Shown: piece after piece, positions 53,736-62,324 of the stretch
How the letters are laid out: every line of letters begins with the position of its first letter
Numbering within the stretch: position 1 is the first letter of the stretch
NCBI RefSeq assembly: GCF_018403245.1
Contig: NZ_BOSH01000001.1
Span: 806,001-870,000, forward strand
Reading direction: 5' to 3'
DNA: 64,000 nucleotides
Origin: Paenibacillus sp. J2TS4
Lineage (GTDB): Bacteria; Bacillota; Bacilli; Paenibacillales; NBRC-103111
Program-made: the position numbers and the translations under genes
Notes under the pieces: model-generated
What the model saw: only the letters and a program-made list of their open reading frames with translations
Database searches by the model: none
Told to the model about the DNA's origin: nothing

Positions 53736-54054
53736 ATGGAGTGGAGAAAGAAAGATGCTTCCAGGGCGAGTTTTGGCTTTGTATTCCTACCATCCGAAGG
53801 ACATCCATATAGAAGGAATCTGTTGGATCGGGGTCCCCGAAAAGTAATGTATAAACCTTTTTCGAAGCAAAGTCAGGGGGATCGACCGCGCTTAGAGGAG
53901 GGTTTAGACGCCGACCGTGTTACGGTGCGGACGGAATTCACTACGAAGCCTATCCTCACTTTTTGGGGAAGGAGTATGATGTTTGAAGCTTCGGAGGCAC
54001 TTTCCTTCGGGACGGAATGATCGCTTTCTTTAGTGCCACTTATATAGATTGTTG
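53736..54054 (+). repeat. Structured intergenic repeat, copy C (long form)
   Basis: Starts 20 bases after the ferrochelatase-like stop codon. The 5' block GTGGAGAAAGAAAGATG matches copy A. About 85 extra bases lie between GGGGTCCCCGAAAAGTA and the second half. The tail CTTTAGTGCCACTTATATAG ends it. Confidence 0.85.
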
Positions 54055-54116
54055 TCCCGTCTTAAGAAAAAACCAAAATTATACAAAGTATGGGAGTTAA
54101 CTATATGACTATGGGG

Positions 54117-54143
54117 AAATTAGGCTTCTGCCTAATTTTTTTT
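54117..54143 (+). terminator. Terminator upstream of the chromate transporter genes
   Basis: AAATTAGGC pairs with GCCTAATTT over loop TTCT, followed by a run of T residues. Confidence 0.85.
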
Positions 54144-54163
54144 GCAATTAGGGCGAATCTTTA

Positions 54164-54192
54164 TTCCAAAATGGTATTAATAGAGTTATAAT
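54164..54192 (+). promoter_or_regulatory. Probable promoter of the chromate transporter genes
   Basis: TTCCAA (54164-54169), 17 bp, TATAAT (54187-54192). Confidence 0.5.
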
Positions 54193-54244
54193 AAAGACGA
54201 AGAGATCAATTTTACATCATGAACGTGGAAAGAAGTGTTGCCTG

Positions 54245-54913
54245 ATGGCTCCTATACAAAATTCGTGGAAGAAGTACGCGTCGATCTTTTGGACGTTTTT
54301 TAAAATTTCGCCGGTCACCTTCGGAGGGGGCTATGCGATGATTCCCGTTATCGAACGGGAAATTGTCACGAAGCGGCAATGGATGGATGATAAGGAGATG
54401 GCAGACGTGCTGTCGATATCGGGTTCGGCTCCCGGAGGAATTGGCGTGAACGCCGCTATTTTTACCGGCTTCCGGCTGGGCAAATGGGGCGGGGCCATCT
54501 CCGCTCTAATCGGGATTACGCTGCCTACCTTTCTCATCGTGCTAGCTCTTGGTGCTATTTTCGTCCAGTTTCGGGGAATTCCGAAGATCGAAGCCGCCTT
54601 TGCCGGCATTCAATCCGCAATCGCCGCTTTGATCGTGTTCGCTGCTTACCGGCTGCTGCGAACAGCGGTACTCGATGTATCTACGCTGCTTGTTGCGATA
54701 GGCACCGCGGTGCTGCTTCTTTTTTCCCCGGTTCATCCTCTTATCTTAATTGTATCGGGCATGCTTATCGGCGTTGTGCTCATTAAGGTTAAGGAAAGAC
54801 TTGGATTGAAGATCAAACTGGATAAAGCAAGCTCTCGTTCCAAAGATGAACCATCGCGAACCGATCGTGCTTCTTATACCTCCAACGATTATTTCATCGG
54901 TGACGGAATTTGA
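54245..54913 (+). CDS. Chromate transporter subunit (short-chain ChrA, first half)
   Basis: 222 residues, a single CHR domain with the signature FKISPVTFGGGYAMIPVIERE and SGSAPGGIGVNAA, plus about five membrane segments and a polar Ser/Lys-rich tail. Short-chain CHR proteins work as pairs with opposite topology (as YwrB/YwrA in B. subtilis). The partner is at 55106. A structured repeat copy lies between them. Export of chromate is the family assignment; the natural substrate may differ. Confidence 0.88.
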   Translation: MAPIQNSWKKYASIFWTFFKISPVTFGGGYAMIPVIEREIVTKRQWMDDKEMADVLSISGSAPGGIGVNAAIFTGFRLGKWGGAISALIGITLPTFLIVLALGAIFVQFRGIPKIEAAFAGIQSAIAALIVFAAYRLLRTAVLDVSTLLVAIGTAVLLLFSPVHPLILIVSGMLIGVVLIKVKERLGLKIKLDKASSRSKDEPSRTDRASYTSNDYFIGDGI

Positions 54914-54922
54914 TGCCAGGCA

Positions 54923-55038
54923 AGGAATTCACTACGAAGCATATCCTCACTTTTTGGGGAAGGAGTATGATGTTTGAAGCTTCGGAGGCACTTTCCTTCG
55001 GAACGGAATGATCCCTTTCTTTAGTACCACTTATATAG
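54923..55038 (+). repeat. Structured intergenic repeat, copy D (3' half)
   Basis: Begins ten bases after the first ChrA stop: ACGAAGCATATCCTCACTTT, TTGGGGAAGGAGTATGATG, GAAGCTTCGGAGGC and the shared tail CCACTTATATAG. It lacks the GGGGTCCCC half. Confidence 0.8.
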
Positions 55039-55105
55039 CGGCAACCGAGTACAACAAGAATGAGAAAGGCGGGTTGCAAACAACCTATGGGACGGGGGGA
55101 TTGTC

Positions 55106-55645
55106 ATGCTGCTATTAAACTTATTTTGGACATTTTTTAAAGTCGGGCTTTTTTCCTTCGGCGGCGGTTATGCGATGATTCCCGTCATTGAACACGAAGT
55201 GACTACACAGGGATGGATGACCAGTGTGGAATATAATGAAGCGATTGCCCTAGCCGGAATGTCACCCGGTCCGATTGCAACGAATGGGGCTGTATATGTA
55301 GGTTATCATACAGCGGGCCTGGCCGGAGCTTTGGCCGCTACACTCGGGATGGTCCTGCCATCCTTACTGCTTATTGTTATTATTGCTTCCTTTTTTATAC
55401 GGATTAATGAGCATAAACTGGTTAAATCAGCTTTTTACGGTCTGCGGCCAATCGTTGCCGGATTGGTTGCTTATGCCGGGGTTAACTTTAGCTATACGAG
55501 CGGCATCATCGGAGAAATATCTTGGCAAAGCGTCATTGCCTTTACTATTTTTGCGGCTGCTTTGTTCGCTTTGTTTAAATACAAGCTTCATCCGCTGTAT
55601 GTTATAGTATTTTCCGCCTTGGCCGGCGCTGCCTTTTACAGTTAA
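55106..55645 (+). CDS. Chromate transporter subunit (short-chain ChrA, second half)
   Basis: 179 residues, one CHR domain with FFKVGLFSFGGGYAMIPVIEHEV and LAGMSPGPIATNGAVYVGY. GGGGGGA precedes the ATG. It pairs with the 54245 product to form a heterodimeric anion transporter. Confidence 0.88.
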   Translation: MLLLNLFWTFFKVGLFSFGGGYAMIPVIEHEVTTQGWMTSVEYNEAIALAGMSPGPIATNGAVYVGYHTAGLAGALAATLGMVLPSLLLIVIIASFFIRINEHKLVKSAFYGLRPIVAGLVAYAGVNFSYTSGIIGEISWQSVIAFTIFAAALFALFKYKLHPLYVIVFSALAGAAFYS

Positions 55646-55730
55646 GCCTGGAGTTGTATAATGGGATTAACTGGGCACAACGGAACTTCAATGTGTCATT
55701 AAGAAGTTAGGAAGGGCGGGGAAAGCTCTG

Positions 55731-56936
55731 ATGAATGGTTCGTCTTCGGGAATGGGGAATAAGGCGAAGTCGATTTTTCGGCTCATTCGCAAGCAGCAAA
55801 AAGTGTCCAAGCAGCACTTGCTGGAGCAGTGCGAAATTCCAGTCAGCACATTAACCCGAATATTGGAGGAGCTTACGGCGCAAGGCTGGATTCGCGAAAC
55901 CGGTTTAGGGGAATCTACAGGAGGACGCCGGCCGATTCTATACGAGGTGAATCCAGAATATGGATATTTATTCGGTCTGGAAATTTCTCGACTTTATGCC
56001 AGACTGGTGTTATGTGACCTGCAGACGAATAAGCTTGCGGAACGAAGCTGGAGCATGACCCGTGAGGCTACACCTCAATACGTCATGGATCGGGCGGCAA
56101 ACGAAGTCGAATCGCTCCTGAGAGAAGGGAATATTTCATTGTCGGCCGTGCTCGGACTTGGTATCGGGGCGGTCGGTCCGGTTGACAGGGAGCGGGGGAT
56201 GATTTTGCAGCCCCGCCATTTTCTTGCTCCCGGCTGGGAGAATGTTGAAATTTGCCGGCTGCTCCATGAGAAGCTGGGCATTCCCGTTGTGCTGGATAAT
56301 GGCGCCAATACGGCTATTCGTGGCGAATACTGGGCCGATTCCGCCAAAGAATTCAAGCATTTGCTGTATATTCATGGAGGGATGGGCTTGCGCTCGGCGG
56401 TTATGTCGGCCGGTAAAGTCGTCTACGGGGCGGTCGATATGGAGGGAGCTGTCGGACAAATGATTATTCAGACCGATGGCAGGCCTCATCGCGAAAGCGG
56501 AGGCAATTACGGCAGTCTTGAATCGTATACGGCTATCCATGCATTAGAGAAGGAAGCTTCGGCCAAATTAAAGCAGGGCCGAGACAGCCTGCTTCTTGCA
56601 TTGGCGGGAAGTCCGGAGCAAGTTTCTTTTGCCCATCTCGTTCGGGCGCTTCAGCAGCAGGATCCGATGACGGTGGAAATTTTTGCCCAGGCGGCTACTT
56701 ATTTTGGAATTGGCTTAGCCAATCTGTTAAATATTTTACATCCCGAAAAAGTGATTCTGGGCGGTCCTTTAATTACCGCTCACGATCTGTTTTTTCAAAC
56801 GAGCACCCGCGTAGCTGTGCAGAAGGCTTACTATTACCCGGAATATCAGGTTATTTTCAGCCGGGGCATGCTCGGTGAGGATGCGATAGCGCTGGGAGCT
56901 GCGATCATGATCATTGATTCGCTGACAGAGGAATAG
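55731..56936 (+). CDS. ROK-family transcriptional regulator (XylR/NagC type)
   Basis: 401 residues: winged HTH at about 10-75 (KQHLLEQCEIPVSTLTRILEEL), then an actin-fold ROK domain with GLGIGAVGPVD and LDNGANTAIRGEYW. The zinc motif CxCGxxGCxE normally following the sugar site is absent: the region reads HRESGGNYGSLESYTAI. It is also missing the usual GTG in the sugar loop (GGMGLRS instead). It may respond to a different ligand or none. GGGCGGGG precedes the ATG. Next come the formylglycine enzyme and an isomerase, likely targets. Confidence 0.88.
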   Translation: MNGSSSGMGNKAKSIFRLIRKQQKVSKQHLLEQCEIPVSTLTRILEELTAQGWIRETGLGESTGGRRPILYEVNPEYGYLFGLEISRLYARLVLCDLQTNKLAERSWSMTREATPQYVMDRAANEVESLLREGNISLSAVLGLGIGAVGPVDRERGMILQPRHFLAPGWENVEICRLLHEKLGIPVVLDNGANTAIRGEYWADSAKEFKHLLYIHGGMGLRSAVMSAGKVVYGAVDMEGAVGQMIIQTDGRPHRESGGNYGSLESYTAIHALEKEASAKLKQGRDSLLLALAGSPEQVSFAHLVRALQQQDPMTVEIFAQAATYFGIGLANLLNILHPEKVILGGPLITAHDLFFQTSTRVAVQKAYYYPEYQVIFSRGMLGEDAIALGAAIMIIDSLTEE

Positions 56937-57009
56937 CTCTTTCGAGACGGCTCTTGGATCACGGTTTTAAGTCAAGACAGGCGAGTCCATGGAAAGCGAG
57001 GATAAAAGA

Positions 57010-57969
57010 ATGACAATGAAGAAAGCATGCTGTTCAGCGAGCAGGCCAACGGCAGAGGGGAAGGAATTTGCAGCGCTTGACCGGGAGATTCCTGTTTCGG
57101 GTTCTTCCTCATCGACGGAAGGAATGATCCTTTTGCCGGGGGGAACATTTATGATGGGAACGGAAGACGATGAAGGCTTCCCCGATGACGGAGAAGGACC
57201 TGTTCATGAAGTAGAGGTCGCTCCCTTTTATATCGATCCTTATGCTGTATCCAATCGAAAATTTGCCGAATTCGTTCAGGCAACCGGTTACAAGACAGAG
57301 GCCGAGCGATTTGGCTGGTCATTTGTATTTCACCATTTTGTGTCTGAAGAGGTGGCCAAGACGGTGGAGCGTGTCGTGCAGGCCGCTCCTTGGTGGTGGC
57401 CGGTGAACGGAGCTTATTGGGCCTGCCCGGAAGGACCGGACTCGAATGTGGAGGATCGCTGGGATCATCCCGTCATTCACGTCTCCTGGAACGATGCGGC
57501 AGCCTATTGTCAGTGGGCCGGCAAACGGCTGCCTACGGAGGCGGAATGGGAATATGCGGCCCGGGGCGGGTTTGTCCAAAAAAAATATCCATGGGGCGAT
57601 TTGCTTAAGCCCGAAGGAAAATACGTCTGCAATATTTGGCAGGGAAAATTTCCTGTCAAAAATAATGCCGTGGACGGATATGCCGGAACCGCGCCAGTTG
57701 ACGAGTATTCTCCTAACGGGTTCGGCTTGTACAATGTGGCCGGGAACGTGTGGGAATGGTGCTCGGATTGGTTTAGTCCGACTTATTACAAGGAAGCGCC
57801 CAGAAACAATCCTAAAGGCCCAGAAGCCGGGACGAGCCGGGTAACCCGGGGCGGATCGTATTTATGCCATAAATCCTACTGCAACCGGTATCGGGTCGCT
57901 GCGAGAAGCTCGAATACCCCGGACAGCTCCACAGGAAACATGGGCTTCCGCTGTGCTGCGGACGCATGA
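57010..57969 (+). CDS. Formylglycine-generating enzyme (sulfatase-activating, SUMF1 family)
   Basis: About 319 residues. The FGE domain runs from MILLPGGTFMMGT to the end: PVHEVEVAPFYIDPYAVSNRKFAEFV, THE-type VSWNDAAAYCQWAGKRLPTEAEWEYA, and GNVWEWCSDW. Both active-site cysteines are present in GGSYLCHKSYCNRYR (near residues 286 and 291), as in true FGEs; the copper-dependent enzyme oxidises the Cys of C-x-P-x-R sulfatases. The ATG at 57010 is preferred to 56989 because GCGAGG is correctly placed. Its likely client is the sulfatase at 20000. Some homologues serve other roles. Confidence 0.92.
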   Translation: MTMKKACCSASRPTAEGKEFAALDREIPVSGSSSSTEGMILLPGGTFMMGTEDDEGFPDDGEGPVHEVEVAPFYIDPYAVSNRKFAEFVQATGYKTEAERFGWSFVFHHFVSEEVAKTVERVVQAAPWWWPVNGAYWACPEGPDSNVEDRWDHPVIHVSWNDAAAYCQWAGKRLPTEAEWEYAARGGFVQKKYPWGDLLKPEGKYVCNIWQGKFPVKNNAVDGYAGTAPVDEYSPNGFGLYNVAGNVWEWCSDWFSPTYYKEAPRNNPKGPEAGTSRVTRGGSYLCHKSYCNRYRVAARSSNTPDSSTGNMGFRCAADA

Positions 57970-58074
57970 TTCCATGGGCGGTACAGAAGTGGAAAATTTT
58001 TTCGAAAAATGGATGCCCCTTTGGAATTAAATGCGCTATAATAAACAGATCATTAGCATAAGGAGGCAATATAT

Positions 58075-58938
58075 ATGAAAATCGGACTGAGTTCCTACAG
58101 TCTGTCCCGTCTTATTAAATCCGGGGAAATGACCCTTCTTGAGGCCATCCAATGGGTCTCCGAGAATGGCGGAGAGCACGTAGAAATTGTCCCGATAGGC
58201 TTTGATTTAATCGAGGAGCCTTCGCTTATCGAAGCGATTCGCAACAAGGCAGCCGATGTAGGCATCGATATTTCCAATTATGCCGTTGGCGCCAATTTCA
58301 TTACCGACAGCAAAGAGGGCTTTGACCAGCAGGTAGAGCTGCTGAAGAAGCATGTCGACATTGTCCATGGTCTTGGAGCGAAATTAATGCGTCATGACGT
58401 AGCGTCCCGTCCGATCCCGGAAACGTCGATTGCCCAGTTCGAAGCGGATTTGGAGACGATGGTGGAAGGCTGCCGGCAAGTAGCCGACTATGCTGCTCAA
58501 TTCGGCATTACGACGAGTGTGGAGAATCACGGTTATTTTGTGCAGGCGAGTGACCGGGTCCAGCGTCTGATTCATGCAGTGGACCGCCCGAATTTCAAGA
58601 CTACGCTGGATGTAGGCAACTTTATGTGCGCGGACGAGAACTCGGTCGTAGCCGTGAAGAAGAATGTTTCTTATGCCTCGATGGTTCATCTTAAAGACTT
58701 CTATCTGCGTCCCTCCTATCGCAATCCGGGTGAAGGCTGGTTCCCGACGGCAAGCGGTAATTTTTTAAGAGGGGCAATTGTTGGACACGGCGATATCGAT
58801 ATGGTGGAAGTGATTCGGGTAGTGAAGCAGTCGGGTTACGACGGATACATATCGATCGAGTTCGAAGGAATGGAAGATCCCCGCACCGGATCGAAGATCG
58901 GAATGGCTAATGCCAGACGGATTTGGGAAGAAGTTTAA
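58075..58938 (+). CDS. Sugar phosphate isomerase/epimerase (TIM barrel)
   Basis: 287 residues of the xylose-isomerase-like barrel family: VEIVPIGFDL, SVENHGYFVQ, TTLDVGNFM, MVHLKDFY and a final SIEFEGMED supply the metal-site residues. AAGGAGG precedes the ATG. The sequence differs from the 5210 isomerase by more than subfamily level. Follows the formylglycine enzyme; substrate unknown. Confidence 0.87.
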   Translation: MKIGLSSYSLSRLIKSGEMTLLEAIQWVSENGGEHVEIVPIGFDLIEEPSLIEAIRNKAADVGIDISNYAVGANFITDSKEGFDQQVELLKKHVDIVHGLGAKLMRHDVASRPIPETSIAQFEADLETMVEGCRQVADYAAQFGITTSVENHGYFVQASDRVQRLIHAVDRPNFKTTLDVGNFMCADENSVVAVKKNVSYASMVHLKDFYLRPSYRNPGEGWFPTASGNFLRGAIVGHGDIDMVEVIRVVKQSGYDGYISIEFEGMEDPRTGSKIGMANARRIWEEV

Positions 58939-58975
58939 TCCAACTGAACTAATTCTAGTTAACGAACTAAACCAG

Positions 58976-59006
58976 GGACTGCTCTTTCAGCAGTCTCTTT
59001 TTGTTT
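58976..59006 (+). terminator. Terminator of the isomerase gene
   Basis: GACTGCT pairs with AGCAGTC over loop CTTTC, followed by TCTTTTTGTTTG. Confidence 0.85.
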
Positions 59007-59097
59007 GATTATTTAACATGTACAAAAAGATGGAAGACAAGACCAGTGGCTGATAAACTATGGTTATCTTTTCCAATAAATGGGGGAGTTCACGATT

Positions 59098-60201
59098 ATG
59101 AAAAAATTCATTACAGGGGTGCTGGTCGGAGCCTGTCTGACACTGGGCACTACGGCACTCGCGGCCACGGTAAAGCAATACATCCTGACAGAGCCTTCTT
59201 ATCCGCTCTTCGTCAATGGAATCGAGTATAGAGATTCCGATAATCCCATCCTGAACTATGAAGGCAGCACCTATATTCCTCTGGCTAAAATCGGCGATCT
59301 GACCGGTGTCGATTATCACTGGAACAATGAATTAAGCCGGGTGGAAATTAACACGGACGGCCAAGGGAGAATCGAGGGAGATAACGCTGCTTCGTCCGGG
59401 CCATCCAACGCTTCCAGTCCCGGGAACCGTGAACTTGCCGAGAGAGAAGCGATTGAGAATTTAAATATAAATAACCAGGTGAAGTACGGACCGCCTAAAG
59501 GTTTGGTGGAGCAAGGCGGAATGGTTTTTTTCTATGCGTATGATGCTGATGGAAATTTCAAAGGGCAGTTTACCGATGAAGATGATATCGTGCTTGTCAT
59601 GTCCAGGTTAGAGAAAAGAAGCGAGCTTCCGCCCACTTTATCCGAAGGCTGGATTTCATCTGGCTTGCTTGCCAAAATCTACGATAGCCAAGTTGAATTC
59701 AAAAACGATGTGATGGTATTTAAAACAAATCCTTTCGTGCTAAACGAGAAGGAATACTTCCGCTTCGTTCTTGCGCCGGATTGGAAGACGAAAGAGATTA
59801 GCAAAACAAGCAATGACATTCGGGTGAAAACCTTCAGCTATGAACAAGGGATCACGGACGAATGGGTGAGGGAAGAGACTCTGGAGAAATATACGAATGT
59901 CGAAATCTTGGGCGGGGTCGGGCCTGAAGTCAGTCCCGGAATCTATAAAGCGGTCAGTTATTTTTATACAAAGGATGAAAAGGGAGACCGGAAGCTGCTG
60001 TATGAAATCACTTGGCCCAGAAGAGAGACGAAAGATGACGAAGAAATACAGAATGTGGACGGAATAAGGGTGAAATATAGCGGCTCTCGCGTTTATTATA
60101 ATACCGACGATTTGAAGAAGCTGGGCATTCTTCAATCCGAGCGAGGCTACAGCCCCTACTACAACATAGAAGATTTGCAGAAGGCGGGCATTCTGCAATA
60201 A
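59098..60201 (+). CDS. Secreted stalk-domain (copper-amine-oxidase N-terminal-like) protein
   Basis: About 367 residues. Signal peptide MKKFITGVLVGACLTLGTTALAA, then a short stalk/copper-amine-oxidase N-like domain (residues about 30-90) with ILNYEGSTYIPLAKIGDLTG. A long extracellular region without recognised domain follows. The C-terminus carries two copies of a motif, YYNTDDLKKLGILQ and YYNIEDLQKAGILQ. GGGGGAG precedes the ATG at 59098. Such proteins are abundant at the surface of Paenibacillus; role unknown. Confidence 0.8.
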   Translation: MKKFITGVLVGACLTLGTTALAATVKQYILTEPSYPLFVNGIEYRDSDNPILNYEGSTYIPLAKIGDLTGVDYHWNNELSRVEINTDGQGRIEGDNAASSGPSNASSPGNRELAEREAIENLNINNQVKYGPPKGLVEQGGMVFFYAYDADGNFKGQFTDEDDIVLVMSRLEKRSELPPTLSEGWISSGLLAKIYDSQVEFKNDVMVFKTNPFVLNEKEYFRFVLAPDWKTKEISKTSNDIRVKTFSYEQGITDEWVREETLEKYTNVEILGGVGPEVSPGIYKAVSYFYTKDEKGDRKLLYEITWPRRETKDDEEIQNVDGIRVKYSGSRVYYNTDDLKKLGILQSERGYSPYYNIEDLQKAGILQ

Positions 60202-60232
60202 ACATCTCTCAGTGCACTTATAAATGCAAACA

Positions 60233-60260
60233 GGCCCGGTCCTCTCAAAGAGGCCGGGCT
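60233..60260. terminator. Bidirectional terminator between convergent genes
   Basis: GCCCGG-T-CCTC pairs with GAGG-CCGGGC around TCAAA; it sits between the stalk protein and the minus-strand amidohydrolase. Confidence 0.75.
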
Positions 60261-60282
60261 TATCATGTCCAACTCTCTATTC

Positions 60283-61146
60283 TTACTCTGGGATGAGCTT
60301 CAGAGCGTTTTGATAATAAATCTTGTCGAGCACCGGTTTAGGCAAGTCCAGCGAGTTCAGCAGCGGCTGGTGCACATTATCGAAATAATCTCGTCCGTAC
60401 ATAATCCGATCCTGGAACTCGATCAAAAATTGCTTGGCAAATTCTCTGTCTCTTGCCAGCGCGTTGCAGCCCGAGCCTGCGGAAATATCGCAATACAGGT
60501 TCGGATATTTGCGCAGCATCTCGGACACCCGGCCTCCCGGCAGGACAGGGCCTGTCGGATAGGCGGTCTTATTATACTGATCATCGCCCGAAATATGTGC
60601 CCAGAAACCAGGGGCATGCCCGATAAAGATCGTTTCCGGACAAGCCTCGACCGCGCGCTCAAAGGCACCGATTCCGCCGCCGTACCACCAATTGGGACGA
60701 GGATAAGTGGAGCCCGTATCCAGCTCGTAGTCGATATGGACGAGGATGGGCAGCCCCTTCTCACCACAAAAACGATACAGCCGAATGGCATCCGGATTGT
60801 CGTACATCATCCGCAGCTTAAGCTCGCCATACAGCTTGACGTCATAGAGCTGAATCGCATGATTGAGCTTATCGATGGCATTGGGAAGACGCGGATCGGG
60901 TGCGTACCCGAGCACGAACTTGTCCGGGGCTTGTTCCTTGTAGGCGACGCATCGCTCGAATGGAATCGGCCCGTTAGGCTTATCCGGGTCGGGAATGACC
61001 TTAATATAATCCGGATTGTATTCACTCTCCGGGCATTCCCAACTGAGCAGCCAGGTTTTATCAATATTGTATTGCTTCATGTTATCCAGAAATCGTTCCA
61101 GATTGTAGCCATACCAGTCCGGGTGATTATGTATGTCAATAATCAC
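60283..61146 (-). CDS. Amidohydrolase-family metal-dependent hydrolase
   Basis: 287 residues, Amidohydro_2 type TIM barrel: DIHNH near the N-terminus (His-x-His), KLYGELKLR, ILVHIDYE, FIGHAPGFWAH and MYGRDYFD (terminal Asp). The family hydrolyses or decarboxylates cyclic amides, lactones and aromatic acids. The start is GTG at 61146 with GGGGCG 7 bases upstream. Single gene; substrate unknown. Confidence 0.83.
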   Translation of the reverse strand: MIIDIHNHPDWYGYNLERFLDNMKQYNIDKTWLLSWECPESEYNPDYIKVIPDPDKPNGPIPFERCVAYKEQAPDKFVLGYAPDPRLPNAIDKLNHAIQLYDVKLYGELKLRMMYDNPDAIRLYRFCGEKGLPILVHIDYELDTGSTYPRPNWWYGGGIGAFERAVEACPETIFIGHAPGFWAHISGDDQYNKTAYPTGPVLPGGRVSEMLRKYPNLYCDISAGSGCNALARDREFAKQFLIEFQDRIMYGRDYFDNVHQPLLNSLDLPKPVLDKIYYQNALKLIPE

Positions 61147-61235
61147 AATGAATCGCCCCTATCTCCTGCAATAATTAAAAACAAGTATAATACATGTCTT
61201 TATTGTAGACTGGATAGCGAGCGCTGGCAATACGT

Positions 61236-61478
61236 TTATTTATTAATTTGAACGTAATAGTCCACAGCAGCTTTTTCAGCTTGCTCCGCAGATGGCTGAG
61301 GAAACGATAAAAATATGAGTTCCTCGTTTGCTTCTGCCGGTTGTTCTGCACCCTCGGAGAGACTCTGCCCCTGTCGCTTTATTATTTTGCCGATATAGCT
61401 GTTATTTTCGTTCTCCTGATCCACAAGGAGCAAGTATTGAGGATTGTTGAGTGTTCGGGTCACTAGGTTCGTAGTCAT
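61236..61478 (-). CDS. Small protein of unknown function
   Basis: About 80 residues from the ATG at 61478 (GAAAGGA upstream). Begins TTNLVTRTLNNPQYLLLVDQ and has a Glu/Ala/Pro-rich middle and a C-terminal helix AEQAEKAAVDYYVQ. No membrane segment or signal. I recognise no family. Upstream on the same strand is the amidohydrolase's opposite side of a 90-bp gap, so it is probably its own unit with the Gly-Phe protein further upstream. Confidence 0.55.
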   Translation of the reverse strand: MTTNLVTRTLNNPQYLLLVDQENENNSYIGKIIKRQGQSLSEGAEQPAEANEELIFLSFPQPSAEQAEKAAVDYYVQINK

Positions 61479-61594
61479 AATCCTGATCGTCCTTTCGTAA
61501 ATTACTGCGTATGTCATCATTGTATCATAAATAACGGTTGAAAAAAGACACGCCGCTATGCAAGCGAACGTGCCCTTAATCGGTAATTTTTCGA

Positions 61595-61897
61595 TTAGAA
61601 GAATCCCGGACCGCCGAAGCCACCGAATGGGCCAAAGCCGCCAAATGGGCCGAATCCGCCGAATGGACCGAATCCTCCGAAGGCGAAAGGAGAGGTTCCG
61701 ATAGCCAACAAATCAAACAGAACGAGAGGAATGACCGCTTTTGTCTGAACGGATTTTCCTTTGGGCTGTTCAAAGATTAGCTGGTTGCCTCTCACTGCCG
61801 CTAGCTTTCCGCTAACTTGAGAGCCGTCTTTTTTGACTGCATAAACATATTTGCCAACAAGCTTTTGCACTTCTTGTCTGGAAATCGTCTGGTTCAC
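61595..61897 (-). CDS. Small protein with SH3/Lsm-like N-terminus and Gly-Phe repeat tail
   Basis: 100 residues. The first ~65 (VQKLVGKYVYAVKKDGSQVS, GKLAAVRGNQLIFEQ) read like a small beta-barrel of the Lsm/SH3 type. The tail is four to five near-perfect GGFGPF repeats ending GGPGFF. The start is GTG at 61897, with AAAGGGGG upstream. The tail resembles self-associating Gly-Phe segments and surface or coat proteins of spore formers. Function unknown. Confidence 0.7.
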   Translation of the reverse strand: MNQTISRQEVQKLVGKYVYAVKKDGSQVSGKLAAVRGNQLIFEQPKGKSVQTKAVIPLVLFDLLAIGTSPFAFGGFGPFGGFGPFGGFGPFGGFGGPGFF

Positions 61898-62148
61898 GCT
61901 TACACCCCCTTTATGGCACGGAAATCATGGACTTTGGGGACAAGCCTAGTCTATGCCGTCTAAACAAATCTGGAAGACACGAGACACCCCATGTCGTAAT
62001 CTTATTCTATGACGGAATAGGGGAGGGGGTTTGGATGGATGCCGAGGGCATGTACCCGATGTCAGTCAGGAAACGTCCGGTGAAAAAGGAGAGAGCGAGA
62101 GAAAGTTTGCCGAAAGGTAGTTTTTATACATAATAGAATTTATAAGTT

Positions 62149-62227
62149 CGGGGCTCCCCGCAAAGTATCCGGAATAGACTTCGAAGGCATACGTCACTTT
62201 GTGGAGTTATTTTATCCCGGACTTCGT
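62149..62227 (+). repeat. Structured intergenic repeat, copy F (diverged), abutting a terminator-ended-repeat fragment
   Basis: GGGGCTCCCCGCAAAGTA, ACTTCGAAGGCATACGTCAC and TTTGTGGAG match the first half of the family. It directly follows TAGAATTTATAAGTT (62133-62147), the start of the other structured repeat. The stretch 61898-62324 has no convincing gene. Confidence 0.6.
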
Positions 62228-62324
62228 GGCAAACCTTCCGGTATAAAGTATAATAGATGGAGAATGGAGTGAGGAACTGACCCCATAGGCATGACTCTGA
62301 AACTATATGGAGGGTAGGCAACAG

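Noticed and set aside
61927..62133. 68-codon plus-strand frame upstream of ypdA
   Set aside because: No ribosome site, no recognisable composition, and it ends in repeat sequence.
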